Positions 1 through 10,888 are shown, counted from the first letter of the stretch. The stretch is DNA of 64,000 nucleotides from Plasmopara viticola (GCA_001695595.3 MBPM02000002.1:1-64000); one strand, 5' to 3'. Numbers and translations are program-made. The notes: generated by a model from the letters alone, not told the origin.

Positions 1-28
1 GCGCCTTAGACCGCTCGGCCAATTGACC
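1..28 (-). tRNA. tRNA-Leu(AAG), 5' part only, cut by window edge
   Basis: The reverse complement gives the acceptor strand and D-arm of the array tRNA-Leu. The rest lies outside the window. Confidence 0.8.
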
Positions 29-369
29 GATAGACACTCGATCATACGTTTATTTGTAGAGGAATTCAAACGAAAAGAACACCCCAACAAAAGGCAGCTG
101 TGGTAATAATAACGTGTTTTACCCATATTTATTATGGGATGCAAGGGCACCCATTATACATACAACTTAGAGAGGATTACAGCCTTCACTTCCGTAATAT
201 GCTGCATACTGTATCATAGAGGTCGAAGGGACACTCAAACAAGGCTGTCGAGTGACATTGAGGTGCGAGTAAGGCAACAAAATAGTTGCTATTACCACAG
301 CTGCCTTTTGTTGGGGTGTTCTTTTCGTTTAAATTCCTCTACAAATAAACGTATGATCGAGTGTCTATC

Positions 370-445
370 GGTCAATTGGCCGAGCGGTCTAAAGGCGCAG
401 TAAGGCACAGGTAAGAAACCGCGTGGGTTCGAAGGCGATTGGCCA
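370..445 (+). pseudogene. Degenerate tRNA-Leu copy
   Basis: The 5' half matches the array tRNA-Leu, but there is an extra A in the D-arm, the anticodon arm is shortened and unpaired, and the T-arm 3' strand is replaced. It lies just right of an inversion junction near 287 and is followed by an equally degenerate spacer (446-700). Confidence 0.75.
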
Positions 446-703
446 ACTTAAGAGGCGACATCGTACAAGAATGATCGCCTTTTGTTCGTTATTTCGGTTG
501 TTGATGTTAAAGACGTCCCCACAAAGAAATACACAAAAAGGAAGTAAATAAGCATCGCTTGGAGCATTTCATTATGGGTTGTCGATGTGGGATTTAAATA
601 CAATGAAGCTTTGGGCTGATCACGGTATCGCCAAAATTGTTTTGCTGATGGACTGTGAGTTTGCTATGTTTCTTTATCGTGAAAGCTTGATCTAGTACCG
701 AGT

Positions 704-782
704 GGTCGATCGGCGAAGCGGTCTAAGGCGCCAGTGTAAGCTTTGGTCAAGAAGGGCGTGGGTTCGAATCCCACACTGGCCA
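704..782 (+). pseudogene. psi-tRNA-Leu (B-monomer tRNA-like sequence)
   Basis: Same 79-nt sequence as the reference psi copy at 2256-2334. First + strand copy in the window. Confidence 0.7.
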
Positions 783-1060
783 ACATAAATTTTCTTTTTG
801 TAGCAGCTATTTTGTTGCCTTACTCGCACCTCAATGTCACTCAGCAGCCTTGTTTGAGTGTCCCTTTGACCTCTATGATACAGTATGCAGCAAATTACGG
901 AGTGAAGGCTGTAATCCTCTCTAAGTTGTATGTATAATGGATGCCCTTGCATCCCATAATAAATATGGGTAAAACACGGTATTATTACCACAGCTGCCTT
1001 TTGTTGGGTACTCTTTCGTTTAAATTCCTCTACAAATAAACGTATGATCGAGTGTCTATC

Positions 1061-1140
1061 GGTCAATTGGCCGAGCGGTCTAAGGCGCCAGTTTAAGGCA
1101 CTGGTCCGAAAGGGCGTGGGTTCGAATCCCACATTGGCCA
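1061..1140 (+). tRNA. tRNA-Leu(AAG)
   Basis: Identical to the reference copy at 2616-2695. The following spacer breaks off near 1274, where the unit orientation flips. Confidence 0.93.
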
Positions 1141-1274
1141 ACTTAATTTTCTTTTCGTAGCAGCGATGCCTTATTTGCGCCTTTATGTTACGTTATAGCT
1201 TTGTTGAGTGTCTCTTGAACGCGAGTAAGGCAAATACATAGTTAAAGTGGAAAAGAAGATTCCGTTATATTGGA

Positions 1275-1345
1275 GTGGGATTCGAACCCACGCCCTTCTT
1301 GACCAAAGCTTACACTGGCGCCTTAGACCGCTTCGCCGATCAACC
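1275..1345 (-). pseudogene. psi-tRNA-Leu, inverted and 3'-truncated
   Basis: Reverse complement of the B-monomer psi-tRNA. Its 3' acceptor strand is lost at a junction with a + strand spacer (about 1274), and one acceptor base differs from the consensus. Confidence 0.7.
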
Positions 1346-1629
1346 ACTCGGTACTAGATCAAGCTTTTACGATAGAGAAACATATCAAACTCACAGTCCA
1401 TCAGCAAAACATTTTTGGAAAGAATACCGTGATCAGCCCATAAGCTTACATTGTATTTAAGAGGCGACATCGACAACCCATAATGAAATGCTCCAACATA
1501 ACGGAATCTTACTTCCACTTTAAGCTGTATTTCGGTGTGGGGACGTTAAAGAGACACTCAACAAAGCTAGAACGTAACATAAAGGCGCAAATAATTTAGC
1601 AATCTCACTCTACAAAAAGAAAATTAAGT

Positions 1630-1709
1630 TGGCCAATGTGGGATTCGAACCCACGCCCTTTCGGACCAGTGCCTTAAACTGGCGCCTTAGACCGCTCGGC
1701 CAATTGACC
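1630..1709 (-). tRNA. tRNA-Leu(AAG), inverted unit
   Basis: Full 80-nt reverse-complement match to the + strand copies, with all stems intact. It belongs to the inverted segment of about 1275-1982. Confidence 0.92.
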
Positions 1710-1965
1710 GATAGACACTCGATCATACGTTTATTTGTAGAGGAATTTAAACGAAAAGAACACCCCAACAAAAGGCAGCTGTGGTAATAACAACTTGTTT
1801 TACTCATATTTATTATGGGATGCAAGGGCACCCATTATACATACAACTTAGAAAGGATTACAGCCGTCACTTCCGTAATATGCTGCATACTGTATTATAA
1901 AGGTCAAAGGGACAGTTAAACAAGGCTTCTGAGTGACATTGAGGTGCGAGGAAGGCAACAGAATA

Positions 1966-2000
1966 GCTGCTACAAAAAGAAATTTTCTTTTCGTAGCAGC
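1966..2000. repeat. Palindromic junction between inverted and direct units
   Basis: The 35-bp stretch starts gctgctacaaaaagaaa and ends ttttcttttcgtagcagc. The arms are reverse complements apart from one mismatch and a one-base offset. It joins the spacer just after a - strand psi-tRNA position to the spacer just after a + strand tRNA-Leu position, so both sides contribute the same post-tRNA T-run box. Confidence 0.85.
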
Positions 2001-2255
2001 GATGCCTTATTTCCGCCTTTATGTTACGTTATAGCTTTGTTGAGTGTCTCTTTAACGTCCCCACACCGAAATACAGCTTAAAGTGGGAGTAAGATTCCGT
2101 TATATTGGAGCAATTCATTATGGGTTGTCGATGTCGCCTCTTAAATACAATGTAAGCTTATGGGCTGATCACGGTATTCTTTCCAAAACTGTTTTGCTGA
2201 TGGACTGTGAGTTTGCTATGTTTCTTTATCGTGAAAGCTTGATCTAGTACCGAGT

Positions 2256-2334
2256 GGTCGATCGGCGAAGCGGTCTAAGGCGCCAGTGTAAGCTTTGGTC
2301 AAGAAGGGCGTGGGTTCGAATCCCACACTGGCCA
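2256..2334 (+). pseudogene. psi-tRNA-Leu, reference copy of the B monomer
   Basis: A 79-nt sequence clearly derived from the array tRNA-Leu: same D-loop, same T-arm with ggttcgaatcc B-box. Three defects are visible: an A-C mismatch in the acceptor stem, a G-G mismatch in the D-stem, and one missing base in the anticodon arm. The arm then folds either as 4 bp with an 8-nt loop, or as 5 bp using G-U at the base with an 8-nt loop. AAG is still present in the loop. T-runs follow at 2342-2345 and 2347-2351, as expected for pol III termination, so it may still be transcribed. I call it a pseudogene from structure; its strict conservation over 27 copies leaves a non-canonical RNA possible. Confidence 0.7.
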
Positions 2335-2615
2335 ACATAAATTTTCTTTTTGTAGCAGCTATTTTGTTGCCTTACTCGCACCTCAATGTCACTCAGCAGC
2401 CTTGTTTGAGTGTCCCTTTGACCTCTATGATACAGTATGCAGCATATTACGGAAGTGAAGGCTGTAATCCTCTCTAAGTTGTATGTATAATGGGTGCCCT
2501 TGCATCCCATAATAAATATGGGTAAAACACGTTATTATTACCACAGCTGCCTTTTGTTGGGGTGTTCTTTTCGTTTGCATTCCTCTACAAATAAACGTAT
2601 GATCGAGTGTCTATC

Positions 2616-2695
2616 GGTCAATTGGCCGAGCGGTCTAAGGCGCCAGTTTAAGGCACTGGTCCGAAAGGGCGTGGGTTCGAATCCCACATTGGCCA
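2616..2695 (+). tRNA. tRNA-Leu(AAG), reference copy
   Basis: Eighty nucleotides fold as a type II tRNA. The 7-bp acceptor pairs ggtcaat with attggcc; a 3-bp D-stem follows; the anticodon stem pairs ccagt with actgg around the loop ttaaggc, giving anticodon AAG (leucine, CUU, and CUC if A34 becomes inosine); an 11-nt variable arm and a 5-bp T-stem (gtggg/cccac) with ttcgaat loop complete it. A-box (tggccgagcggt) and B-box (ggttcgaatcc) promoters are internal. No intron. CCA is not fully encoded. T-runs follow at 2702-2710. Confidence 0.97.
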
Positions 2696-2701
2696 ACTTA
2701 A

Positions 2702-2710
2702 TTTTCTTTT
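2702..2710 (+). terminator. Pol III T-run terminator after tRNA-Leu
   Basis: TTTT-C-TTTT begins 7 nt after the tRNA end. The same signal follows every tRNA-Leu copy of the array except the one at 18465-18545, where it is deleted. Confidence 0.8.
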
Positions 2711-2974
2711 CGTAGCAGCGATGCCTTATTTGCGCCTTTATGTTACGTTATAGCTTTGTTGAGTGTCTCTTTAACGTCCCCACACCGAAATACAGCTTAA
2801 AGTGGAAGTAAGATTCCGTTATATTGGAGCATTTCATTATGGGTTGTCGATGTCGCCTCTTAAATACAATGTAAGCTTATGGGCTGATCACGGTATTCTT
2901 TCCAAAATTGTTTTGCTGATGGACTGTGAGTTTGCTATGTTTCTTTATCGTGAAAGCTTGATCTAGTACCGAGT

Positions 2975-3053
2975 GGTCGATCGGCGAAGCGGTCTAAGGC
3001 GCCAGTGTAAGCTTTGGTCAAGAAGGGCGTGGGTTCGAATCCCACACTGGCCA
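2975..3053 (+). pseudogene. psi-tRNA-Leu (B monomer)
   Basis: Identical to 2256-2334. The spacer behind it has lost the 'ttgagtg' segment of the usual cttgtttgagtgtcc block near 3125. Confidence 0.7.
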
Positions 3054-3326
3054 ACATAAATTTTCTTTTTGTAGCAGCTATTTTGTTGCCTTACTCGCAC
3101 CTCAATGTCACTCAGGAGCCTTGTCCCTTTGACCTCTATGATACAGTATGCAGCATATTACGGAAGTGAAGGCTGTAATCCTCTCTAAGTTGTATGTATA
3201 ATGGGTGCCCTTGCATCCCATAATAAATATGGGTAAAACACGTTATTATTACCACAGCTGCCTTTTGTTGGGGTGTTCTTTTCGTTTGAATTCCTCTACA
3301 AATAAACGTATGATCGAGTGTCTATC

Positions 3327-3406
3327 GGTCAATTGGCCGAGCGGTCTAAGGCGCCAGTTTAAGGCACTGGTCCGAAAGGGCGTGGGTTCGAATCCCACAT
3401 TGGCCA
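3327..3406 (+). tRNA. tRNA-Leu(AAG)
   Basis: Identical copy; next copy 713 bp on. Confidence 0.95.
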
Positions 3407-3680
3407 ACTTAATTTTCTTTTCGTAGCAGCGATGCCTTATTTGCGCCTTTATGTTACGTTATAGCTTTGTTGAGTGTCTCTTTAACGTCCCCACACCGAA
3501 ATACAGCTTAAAGTGGAAGTAAGATTCCGTTATATTGGAGCATTTCATTATGGGTTGTCGATGTCGCCTCTTAAATACAATGTAAGCTTATGGGCTGATC
3601 ACGGTATTCTAAACTGTTTTGCTGATGGACTGTGAGTTTGCTATGTTTCTTTATCGTGAAAGCTTGATCTAGTACCGAGT

Positions 3681-3759
3681 GGTCGATCGGCGAAGCGGTC
3701 TAAGGCGCCAGTGTAAGCTTTGGTCAAGAAGGGCGTGGGTTCGAATCCCACACTGGCCA
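3681..3759 (+). pseudogene. psi-tRNA-Leu (B monomer)
   Basis: Identical psi copy; the upstream spacer has a short deletion near 3610. Confidence 0.7.
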
Positions 3760-4039
3760 ACATAAATTTTCTTTTTGTAGCAGCTATTTTGTTGCCTTAC
3801 TCGCACCTCAATGTCACTCAGCAGCCTTGTTTGAGTGTCCCTTTGACCTCTATGATACAGTATGCAGCATATTACGGAAGTGAAGGCTGTAATCCTCTCT
3901 AAGTTGTATGTATAATGGGTGCCCTTGCATCCCATAATAAATATGGGTAAAACACGTTATTATTACCACAGCTGCCTTTGTTGGGGTGTTCTTTTCGTTT
4001 GAATTCCTCTACAAATAAACGTATGATCGAGTGTCTATC

Positions 4040-4119
4040 GGTCAATTGGCCGAGCGGTCTAAGGCGCCAGTTTAAGGCACTGGTCCGAAAGGGCGTGGGT
4101 TCGAATCCCACATTGGCCA
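4040..4119 (+). tRNA. tRNA-Leu(AAG)
   Basis: Identical copy; next copy 718 bp on. Confidence 0.95.
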
Positions 4120-4398
4120 ACTTAATTTTCTTTTCGTAGCAGCGATGCCTTATTTGCGCCTTTATGTTACGTTATAGCTTTGTTGAGTGTCTCTTTAACG
4201 TCCCCACACCGAAATACAGCTTAAAGTGGAAGTAAGATTCCGTTATATTGGAGCATTTCATTATGGGTTGTCGATGTCGCCTCTTAAATACAATGTAAGC
4301 TTATGGGCTGATCACGGTATTCTTTCCAAAACTGTTTTGCTGATGGACTGTGAGTTTGCTATGTTTCTTTATCGTGAAAGCTTGATCTAGTACCGAGT

Positions 4399-4477
4399 GG
4401 TCGATCGGCGAAGCGGTCTAAGGCGCCAGTGTAAGCTTTGGTCAAGAAGGGCGTGGGTTCGAATCCCACACTGGCCA
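4399..4477 (+). pseudogene. psi-tRNA-Leu (B monomer)
   Basis: Identical psi copy. Confidence 0.7.
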
Positions 4478-4757
4478 ACATAAATTTTCTTTTTGTAGCA
4501 GCTATTTTGTTGCCTTACTCGCACCTCAATGTCACTCAGCAGCCTTGTTTGAGTGTCCCTTTGACCTCTATGATACAGTATGCAGCATATTACGGAAGTG
4601 AAGGCTGTAATCCTCTCTAAGTTGTATGTATAATGGGTGCCCTTGCATCCCATAATAAATATGGGTAAAACACGTTATTATTACCACAGCTGCCTTTTGT
4701 TGGGGTGTTCTTTTCGTTTAATTCCTCTACAAATAAACGTATGATCGAGTGTCTATC

Positions 4758-4837
4758 GGTCAATTGGCCGAGCGGTCTAAGGCGCCAGTTTAAGGCACTG
4801 GTCCGAAAGGGCGTGGGTTCGAATCCCACATTGGCCA
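4758..4837 (+). tRNA. tRNA-Leu(AAG)
   Basis: Identical copy; next copy 717 bp on. Confidence 0.95.
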
Positions 4838-5115
4838 ACTTAATTTTCTTTTCGTAGCAGCGATGCCTTATTTGCGCCTTTATGTTACGTTATAGCTTTG
4901 TTGAGTGTCTCTTTAACGTCCCCACACCGAAATACAGCTTAAAGTGGAAGTAAGATTCCGTTATATTGGAGCATTTCATTATGGGTTGTCGATGTCGCCT
5001 CTTAAATACAATGTAAGCTTATGGGCTGATCACGGTATTCTTTCCAAATTGTTTTGCTGATGGACTGTGAGTTTGCTATGTTTCTTTATCGTGAAAGCTT
5101 GATCTAGTACCGAGT

Positions 5116-5194
5116 GGTCGATCGGCGAAGCGGTCTAAGGCGCCAGTGTAAGCTTTGGTCAAGAAGGGCGTGGGTTCGAATCCCACACTGGCCA
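5116..5194 (+). pseudogene. psi-tRNA-Leu (B monomer)
   Basis: Identical psi copy. Confidence 0.7.
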
Positions 5195-5474
5195 ACATAA
5201 ATTTTCTTTTTGTAGCAGCTATTTTGTTGCCTTACTCGCACCTCAATGTCACTCAGCAGCCTTGTTTGAGTGTCCCTTTGACCTCTATGATACAGTATGC
5301 AGCATATTACGGAAGTGAAGGCTGTAATCCTCTCTAAGTTGTATGTATAATGGGTGCCCTTGCATCCCATAATAAATATGGGTAAAACACGTTATTATTA
5401 CCACAGTGCCTTTTGTTGGGGTGTTCTTTTCGTTTAAATTCCTCTACAAATAAACGTATGATCGAGTGTCTATC

Positions 5475-5554
5475 GGTCAATTGGCCGAGCGGTCTAAGGC
5501 GCCAGTTTAAGGCACTGGTCCGAAAGGGCGTGGGTTCGAATCCCACATTGGCCA
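5475..5554 (+). tRNA. tRNA-Leu(AAG)
   Basis: Identical copy. First unit with the longer gagtttgctgca spacer variant (L type); next copy 725 bp on. Confidence 0.95.
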
Positions 5555-5839
5555 ACTTAATTTTCTTTTCGTAGCAGCGAGTTTGCTGCATTATTTGCGC
5601 CTTTATGTTACGCTATAGCTTATTTGAAGGTCTCTTTAACGTCCCCACACCGAAATACAGCTTAAAGTGGAAGTAAGATTCCGTTATATTGGAGCATTTC
5701 ATTATGGGTTGTCGATGTCGCCTCTTAAATACAATGTAAGCTTATGGGCTGATCACGGTATTCTTTCCAAAACTGTTTTGCTGATGGACTGTGAGTTTGC
5801 TATGTTTCTTTATCGTGAAAGCTTGATCTAGTACCGAGT

Positions 5840-5918
5840 GGTCGATCGGCGAAGCGGTCTAAGGCGCCAGTGTAAGCTTTGGTCAAGAAGGGCGTGGGTT
5901 CGAATCCCACACTGGCCA
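5840..5918 (+). pseudogene. psi-tRNA-Leu (B monomer)
   Basis: Identical psi copy. Confidence 0.7.
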
Positions 5919-6199
5919 ACATAAATTTTCTTTTTGTAGCAGCTATTTTGTTGCCTTACTCGCACCTCAATGTCACTCAGCAGCCTTGTTTGAGTGTCCC
6001 TTTGACCTCTATGATACAGTATGCAGCATATTACGGAAGTGAAGGCTGTAATCCTCTCTAAGTTGTATGTATAATGGGTGCCCTTGCATCCCATAATAAA
6101 TATGGGTAAAACACGTTATTATTACCACAGTTGCCTTTTGTTGGGGTGTTCTTTTCGTTTAAATTCCTCTACAAATAAACGTATGATCGAGTGTCTATC

Positions 6200-6279
6200 G
6201 GTCAATTGGCCGAGCGGTCTAAGGCGCCAGTTTAAGGCACTGGTCCGAAAGGGCGTGGGTTCGAATCCCACATTGGCCA
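6200..6279 (+). tRNA. tRNA-Leu(AAG)
   Basis: Identical copy, L-type spacer with a small deletion near 6405; next copy 720 bp on. Confidence 0.95.
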
Positions 6280-6559
6280 ACTTAATTTTCTTTTCGTAGC
6301 AGCGAGTTTGCTGCATTATTTGCGCCTTTATGTTACGTTATAGCTTTCTTAAGTGTCTCTTCAACATCCCCACACCGAAATACAGCTTAAAGTGGAAGTA
6401 AGATTCATATTGAGCAATTCATTATGGGTTGTCGATGTCGCCTCTTAAATACAATGTCAGCTTATGGGCTGATCACGGTATCCTTTCCAAAACTGTTTTG
6501 CTGATGGACTGTGAGTTTGCTATGTTTCTTTATCGTGAAAGCTTGATCTAGTACCGAGT

Positions 6560-6638
6560 GGTCGATCGGCGAAGCGGTCTAAGGCGCCAGTGTAAGCTTT
6601 GGTCAAGAAGGGCGTGGGTTCGAATCCCACACTGGCCA
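6560..6638 (+). pseudogene. psi-tRNA-Leu (B monomer)
   Basis: Identical psi copy. Confidence 0.7.
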
Positions 6639-6919
6639 ACATAAATTTTCTTTTTGTAGCAGCTATTTTGTTGCCTTACTCGCACCTCAATGTCACTCAG
6701 CAGCCTTGTTTGAGTGTCCCTTTGACCTCTATGATACAGTATGCAGCATATTACGGAAGTGAAGGCTGTAATCCTCTCTAAGTTGTATGTATAATGGGTG
6801 CCCTTGCATCCCATAATAAATATGGGTAAAACACGTTATTATTACCACAGCTGCCTTTTGTTGGGGTGTTCTTTTCGTTTGAATTCCTCTACAAATAAAC
6901 GTATGATCGAGTGTCTATC

Positions 6920-6999
6920 GGTCAATTGGCCGAGCGGTCTAAGGCGCCAGTTTAAGGCACTGGTCCGAAAGGGCGTGGGTTCGAATCCCACATTGGCCA
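6920..6999 (+). tRNA. tRNA-Leu(AAG)
   Basis: Identical copy, L-type spacer; next copy 724 bp on. Confidence 0.95.
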
Positions 7000-7283
7000 A
7001 CTTAATTTTCTTTTCGTAGCAGCGAGTTTGCTGCATTATTTGCGCCTTTATGTTACGTTATAGCTTTGTTAAGTGTCTCTTCAACATCCCCACACCGAAA
7101 TACAGCTTAAAGTGGAAGTAAGATTCCGTTATATTGGAGCAATTCATTATGGGTTGTCGATGTCGCCTCTTAAATACATTTAAGCTTATGGGCTGATCAC
7201 GGTATCCTTTCCAAAACTGTTTTGCTGATGGACTGTGAGTTTGCTATGTTTCTTTATCGTGAAAGCTTGATCTAGTACCGAGT

Positions 7284-7362
7284 GGTCGATCGGCGAAGCG
7301 GTCTAAGGCGCCAGTGTAAGCTTTGGTCAAGAAGGGCGTGGGTTCGAATCCCACACTGGCCA
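7284..7362 (+). pseudogene. psi-tRNA-Leu (B monomer)
   Basis: Identical psi copy. Confidence 0.7.
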
Positions 7363-7643
7363 ACATAAATTTTCTTTTTGTAGCAGCTATTTTGTTGCCT
7401 TACTCGCACCTCAATGTCACTCAGCAGCCTTGTTTGAGTGTCCCTTTGACCTCTATGATACAGTATGCAGCATATTACGGAAGTGAAGGCTGTAATCCTC
7501 TCTAAGTTGTATGTATAATGGGTGCCCTTGCATCCCATAATAAATATGGGTAAAACACGTTATTATTACCACAGCTGCCTTTTGTTGGGGTGTTCTTTTC
7601 GTTTGAATTCCTCTACAAATAAACGTATGATCGAGTGTCTATC

Positions 7644-7723
7644 GGTCAATTGGCCGAGCGGTCTAAGGCGCCAGTTTAAGGCACTGGTCCGAAAGGGCGT
7701 GGGTTCGAATCCCACATTGGCCA
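7644..7723 (+). tRNA. tRNA-Leu(AAG)
   Basis: Identical copy, short (S-type) spacer; next copy 719 bp on. Confidence 0.95.
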
Positions 7724-8002
7724 ACTTAATTTTCTTTTCGTAGCAGCGATGCCTTATTTGCGCCTTTATGTTACGTTATAGCTTTGTTGAGTGTCTCTTT
7801 AACGTCCCCACACCGAAATACAGCTTAAAGTGGAAGTAAGATTCCGTTATATTGGAGCATTTCATTATGGGTTGTCGATGTCGCCTCTTAAATACAATGT
7901 AAGCTTATGGGCTGATCACGGTATTCTTTCCAAAACTGTTTTGCTGATGGACTGTGAGTTTGCTATGTTTCTTTATCGTGAAAGCTTGATCTAGTACCGA
8001 GT

Positions 8003-8081
8003 GGTCGATCGGCGAAGCGGTCTAAGGCGCCAGTGTAAGCTTTGGTCAAGAAGGGCGTGGGTTCGAATCCCACACTGGCCA
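8003..8081 (+). pseudogene. psi-tRNA-Leu (B monomer)
   Basis: Identical psi copy. Confidence 0.7.
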
Positions 8082-8362
8082 ACATAAATTTTCTTTTTGT
8101 AGCAGCTATTTTGTTGCCTTACTCGCACCTCAATGTCACTCAGCAGCCTTGTTTGAGTGTCCCTTTGACCTCTATGATACAGTATGCAGCATATTACGGA
8201 AGTGAAGGCTGTAATCCTCTCTAAGTTGTATGTATAATGGGTGCCCTTGCATCCCATAATAAATATGGGTAAAACACGTTATTATTACCACAGCTGCCTT
8301 TTGTTGGGGTGTTCTTTTCGTTTAAATTCCTCTACAAATAAACGTATGATCGAGTGTCTATC

Positions 8363-8442
8363 GGTCAATTGGCCGAGCGGTCTAAGGCGCCAGTTTAAGG
8401 CACTGGTCCGAAAGGGCGTGGGTTCGAATCCCACATTGGCCA
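8363..8442 (+). tRNA. tRNA-Leu(AAG)
   Basis: Identical copy, S-type spacer; next copy 719 bp on. Confidence 0.95.
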
Positions 8443-8721
8443 ACTTAATTTTCTTTTCGTAGCAGCGATGCCTTATTTGCGCCTTTATGTTACGTTATAG
8501 CTTTGTTGAGTGTCTCTTTAACGTCCCCACACCGAAATACAGCTTAAAGTGGAAGTAAGATTCCGTTATATTGGAGCATTTCATTATGGGTTGTCGATGT
8601 CGCCTCTTAAATACAATGTAAGCTTATGGGCTGATCACGGTATTCTTTCCAAAACTGTTTTGCTGATGGACTGTGAGTTTGCTATGTTTCTTTATCGTGA
8701 AAGCTTGATCTAGTACCGAGT

Positions 8722-8800
8722 GGTCGATCGGCGAAGCGGTCTAAGGCGCCAGTGTAAGCTTTGGTCAAGAAGGGCGTGGGTTCGAATCCCACACTGGCCA
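8722..8800 (+). pseudogene. psi-tRNA-Leu (B monomer)
   Basis: Identical psi copy. Confidence 0.7.
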
Positions 8801-9081
8801 ACATAAATTTTCTTTTTGTAGCAGCTATTTTGTTGCCTTACTCGCACCTCAATGTCACTCAGCAGCCTTGTTTGAGTGTCCCTTTGACCTCTATGATACA
8901 GTATGCAGCATATTACGGAAGTGAAGGCTGTAATCCTCTCTAAGTTGTATGTATAATGGGTGCCCTTGCATCCCATAATAAATATGGGTAAAACACGTTA
9001 TTATTACCACAGCTGCCTTTTGTTGGGGTGTTCTTTTCGTTTAAATTCCTCTACAAATAAACGTATGATCGAGTGTCTATC

Positions 9082-9161
9082 GGTCAATTGGCCGAGCGGT
9101 CTAAGGCGCCAGTTTAAGGCACTGGTCCGAAAGGGCGTGGGTTCGAATCCCACATTGGCCA
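9082..9161 (+). tRNA. tRNA-Leu(AAG)
   Basis: Identical copy, L-type spacer; start of the stretch in which L and S units alternate; next copy 725 bp on. Confidence 0.95.
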
Positions 9162-9446
9162 ACTTAATTTTCTTTTCGTAGCAGCGAGTTTGCTGCATTA
9201 TTTGCGCCTTTATGTTACGTTATAGCTTTGTTGAGTGTCTCTTTAACGTCCCCACACCGAAATACAGCTTAAAGTGGAAGTAAGATTCCGTTATATTGGA
9301 GCATTTCATTATGGGTTGTCGATGTCGCCTCTTAAATACAATGTAAGCTTATGGGCTGATCACGGTATTCTTTCCAAAACTGTTTTGCTGATGGACTGTG
9401 AGTTTGCTATGTTTCTTTATCGTGAAAGCTTGATCTAGTACCGAGT

Positions 9447-9525
9447 GGTCGATCGGCGAAGCGGTCTAAGGCGCCAGTGTAAGCTTTGGTCAAGAAGGGC
9501 GTGGGTTCGAATCCCACACTGGCCA
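9447..9525 (+). pseudogene. psi-tRNA-Leu (B monomer)
   Basis: Identical psi copy. Confidence 0.7.
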
Positions 9526-9806
9526 ACATAAATTTTCTTTTTGTAGCAGCTATTTTGTTGCCTTACTCGCACCTCAATGTCACTCAGCAGCCTTGTTTGA
9601 GTGTCCCTTTGACCTCTATGATACAGTATGCAGCATATTACGGAAGTGAAGGCTGTAATCCTCTCTAAGTTGTATGTATAATGGGTGCCCTTGCATCCCA
9701 TAATAAATATGGGTAAAACACGTTATTATTACCACAGTTGCCTTTTGTTGGGGTGTTCTTTTCGTTTGAATTCCTCTACAAATAAACGTATGATCGAGTG
9801 TCTATC

Positions 9807-9886
9807 GGTCAATTGGCCGAGCGGTCTAAGGCGCCAGTTTAAGGCACTGGTCCGAAAGGGCGTGGGTTCGAATCCCACATTGGCCA
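9807..9886 (+). tRNA. tRNA-Leu(AAG)
   Basis: Identical copy, S-type spacer; next copy 717 bp on. Confidence 0.95.
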
Positions 9887-10163
9887 ACTTAATTTTCTTT
9901 TCGTAGCAGCGATGCCTTATTTGCGCCTTTATGTTACGTTATAGCTTTGTTGAGTGTCTCTTTAACGTCCCCACACCGAAATACAGCTTAAAGTGGAAGT
10001 AAGATTCCGTTATATTGGAGCATTTCATTATGGGTTGTCGATGTCGCCTCTTAAATACAATGTAAGCTTATGGGCTGATCACGGATTCTTTCCAAAATTG
10101 TTTTGCTGATGGACTGGAGTTTGCTATGTTTCTTTATCGTGAAAGCTTGATCTAGTACCGAGT

Positions 10164-10242
10164 GGTCGATCGGCGAAGCGGTCTAAGGCGCCAGTGTAAG
10201 CTTTGGTCAAGAAGGGCGTGGGTTCGAATCCCACACTGGCCA
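10164..10242 (+). pseudogene. psi-tRNA-Leu (B monomer)
   Basis: Identical psi copy; two single-base losses in the spacer just upstream (about 10085 and 10117). Confidence 0.7.
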
Positions 10243-10523
10243 ACATAAATTTTCTTTTTGTAGCAGCTATTTTGTTGCCTTACTCGCACCTCAATGTCAC
10301 TCAGCAGCCTTGTTTGAGTGTCCCTTTGACCTCTATGATACAGTATGCAGCATATTACGGAAGTGAAGGCTGTAATCCTCTCTAAGTTGTATGTATAATG
10401 GGTGCCCTTGCATCCCATAATAAATATGGGTAAAACACGTTATTATTACCACAGTTGCCTTTTGTTGGGGTGTTCTTTTCGTTTGAATTCCTCTACAAAT
10501 AAACGTATGATCGAGTGTCTATC

Positions 10524-10603
10524 GGTCAATTGGCCGAGCGGTCTAAGGCGCCAGTTTAAGGCACTGGTCCGAAAGGGCGTGGGTTCGAATCCCACATTGG
10601 CCA
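10524..10603 (+). tRNA. tRNA-Leu(AAG)
   Basis: Identical copy, L-type spacer; next copy 725 bp on. Confidence 0.95.
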
Positions 10604-10888
10604 ACTTAATTTTCTTTTCGTAGCAGCGAGTTTGCTGCATTATTTGCGCCTTTATGTTACGTTATAGCTTTGTTGAGTGTCTCTTTAACGTCCCCACACC
10701 GAAATACAGCTTAAAGTGGAAGTAAGATTCCGTTATATTGGAGCATTTCATTATGGGTTGTCGATGTCGCCTCTTAAATACAATGTAAGCTTATGGGCTG
10801 ATCACGGTATTCTTTCCAAAACTGTTTTGCTGATGGACTGTGAGTTTGCTATGTTTCTTTATCGTGAAAGCTTGATCTAGTACCGAGT

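Noticed and set aside
2256..2334. Calling the psi-tRNA a functional tRNA of another isotype
   Set aside because: Mismatches in the acceptor and D stems and the 8-nt anticodon loop do not give a normal cloverleaf, and AAG is the only sensible anticodon. Kept as pseudogene with a finding.
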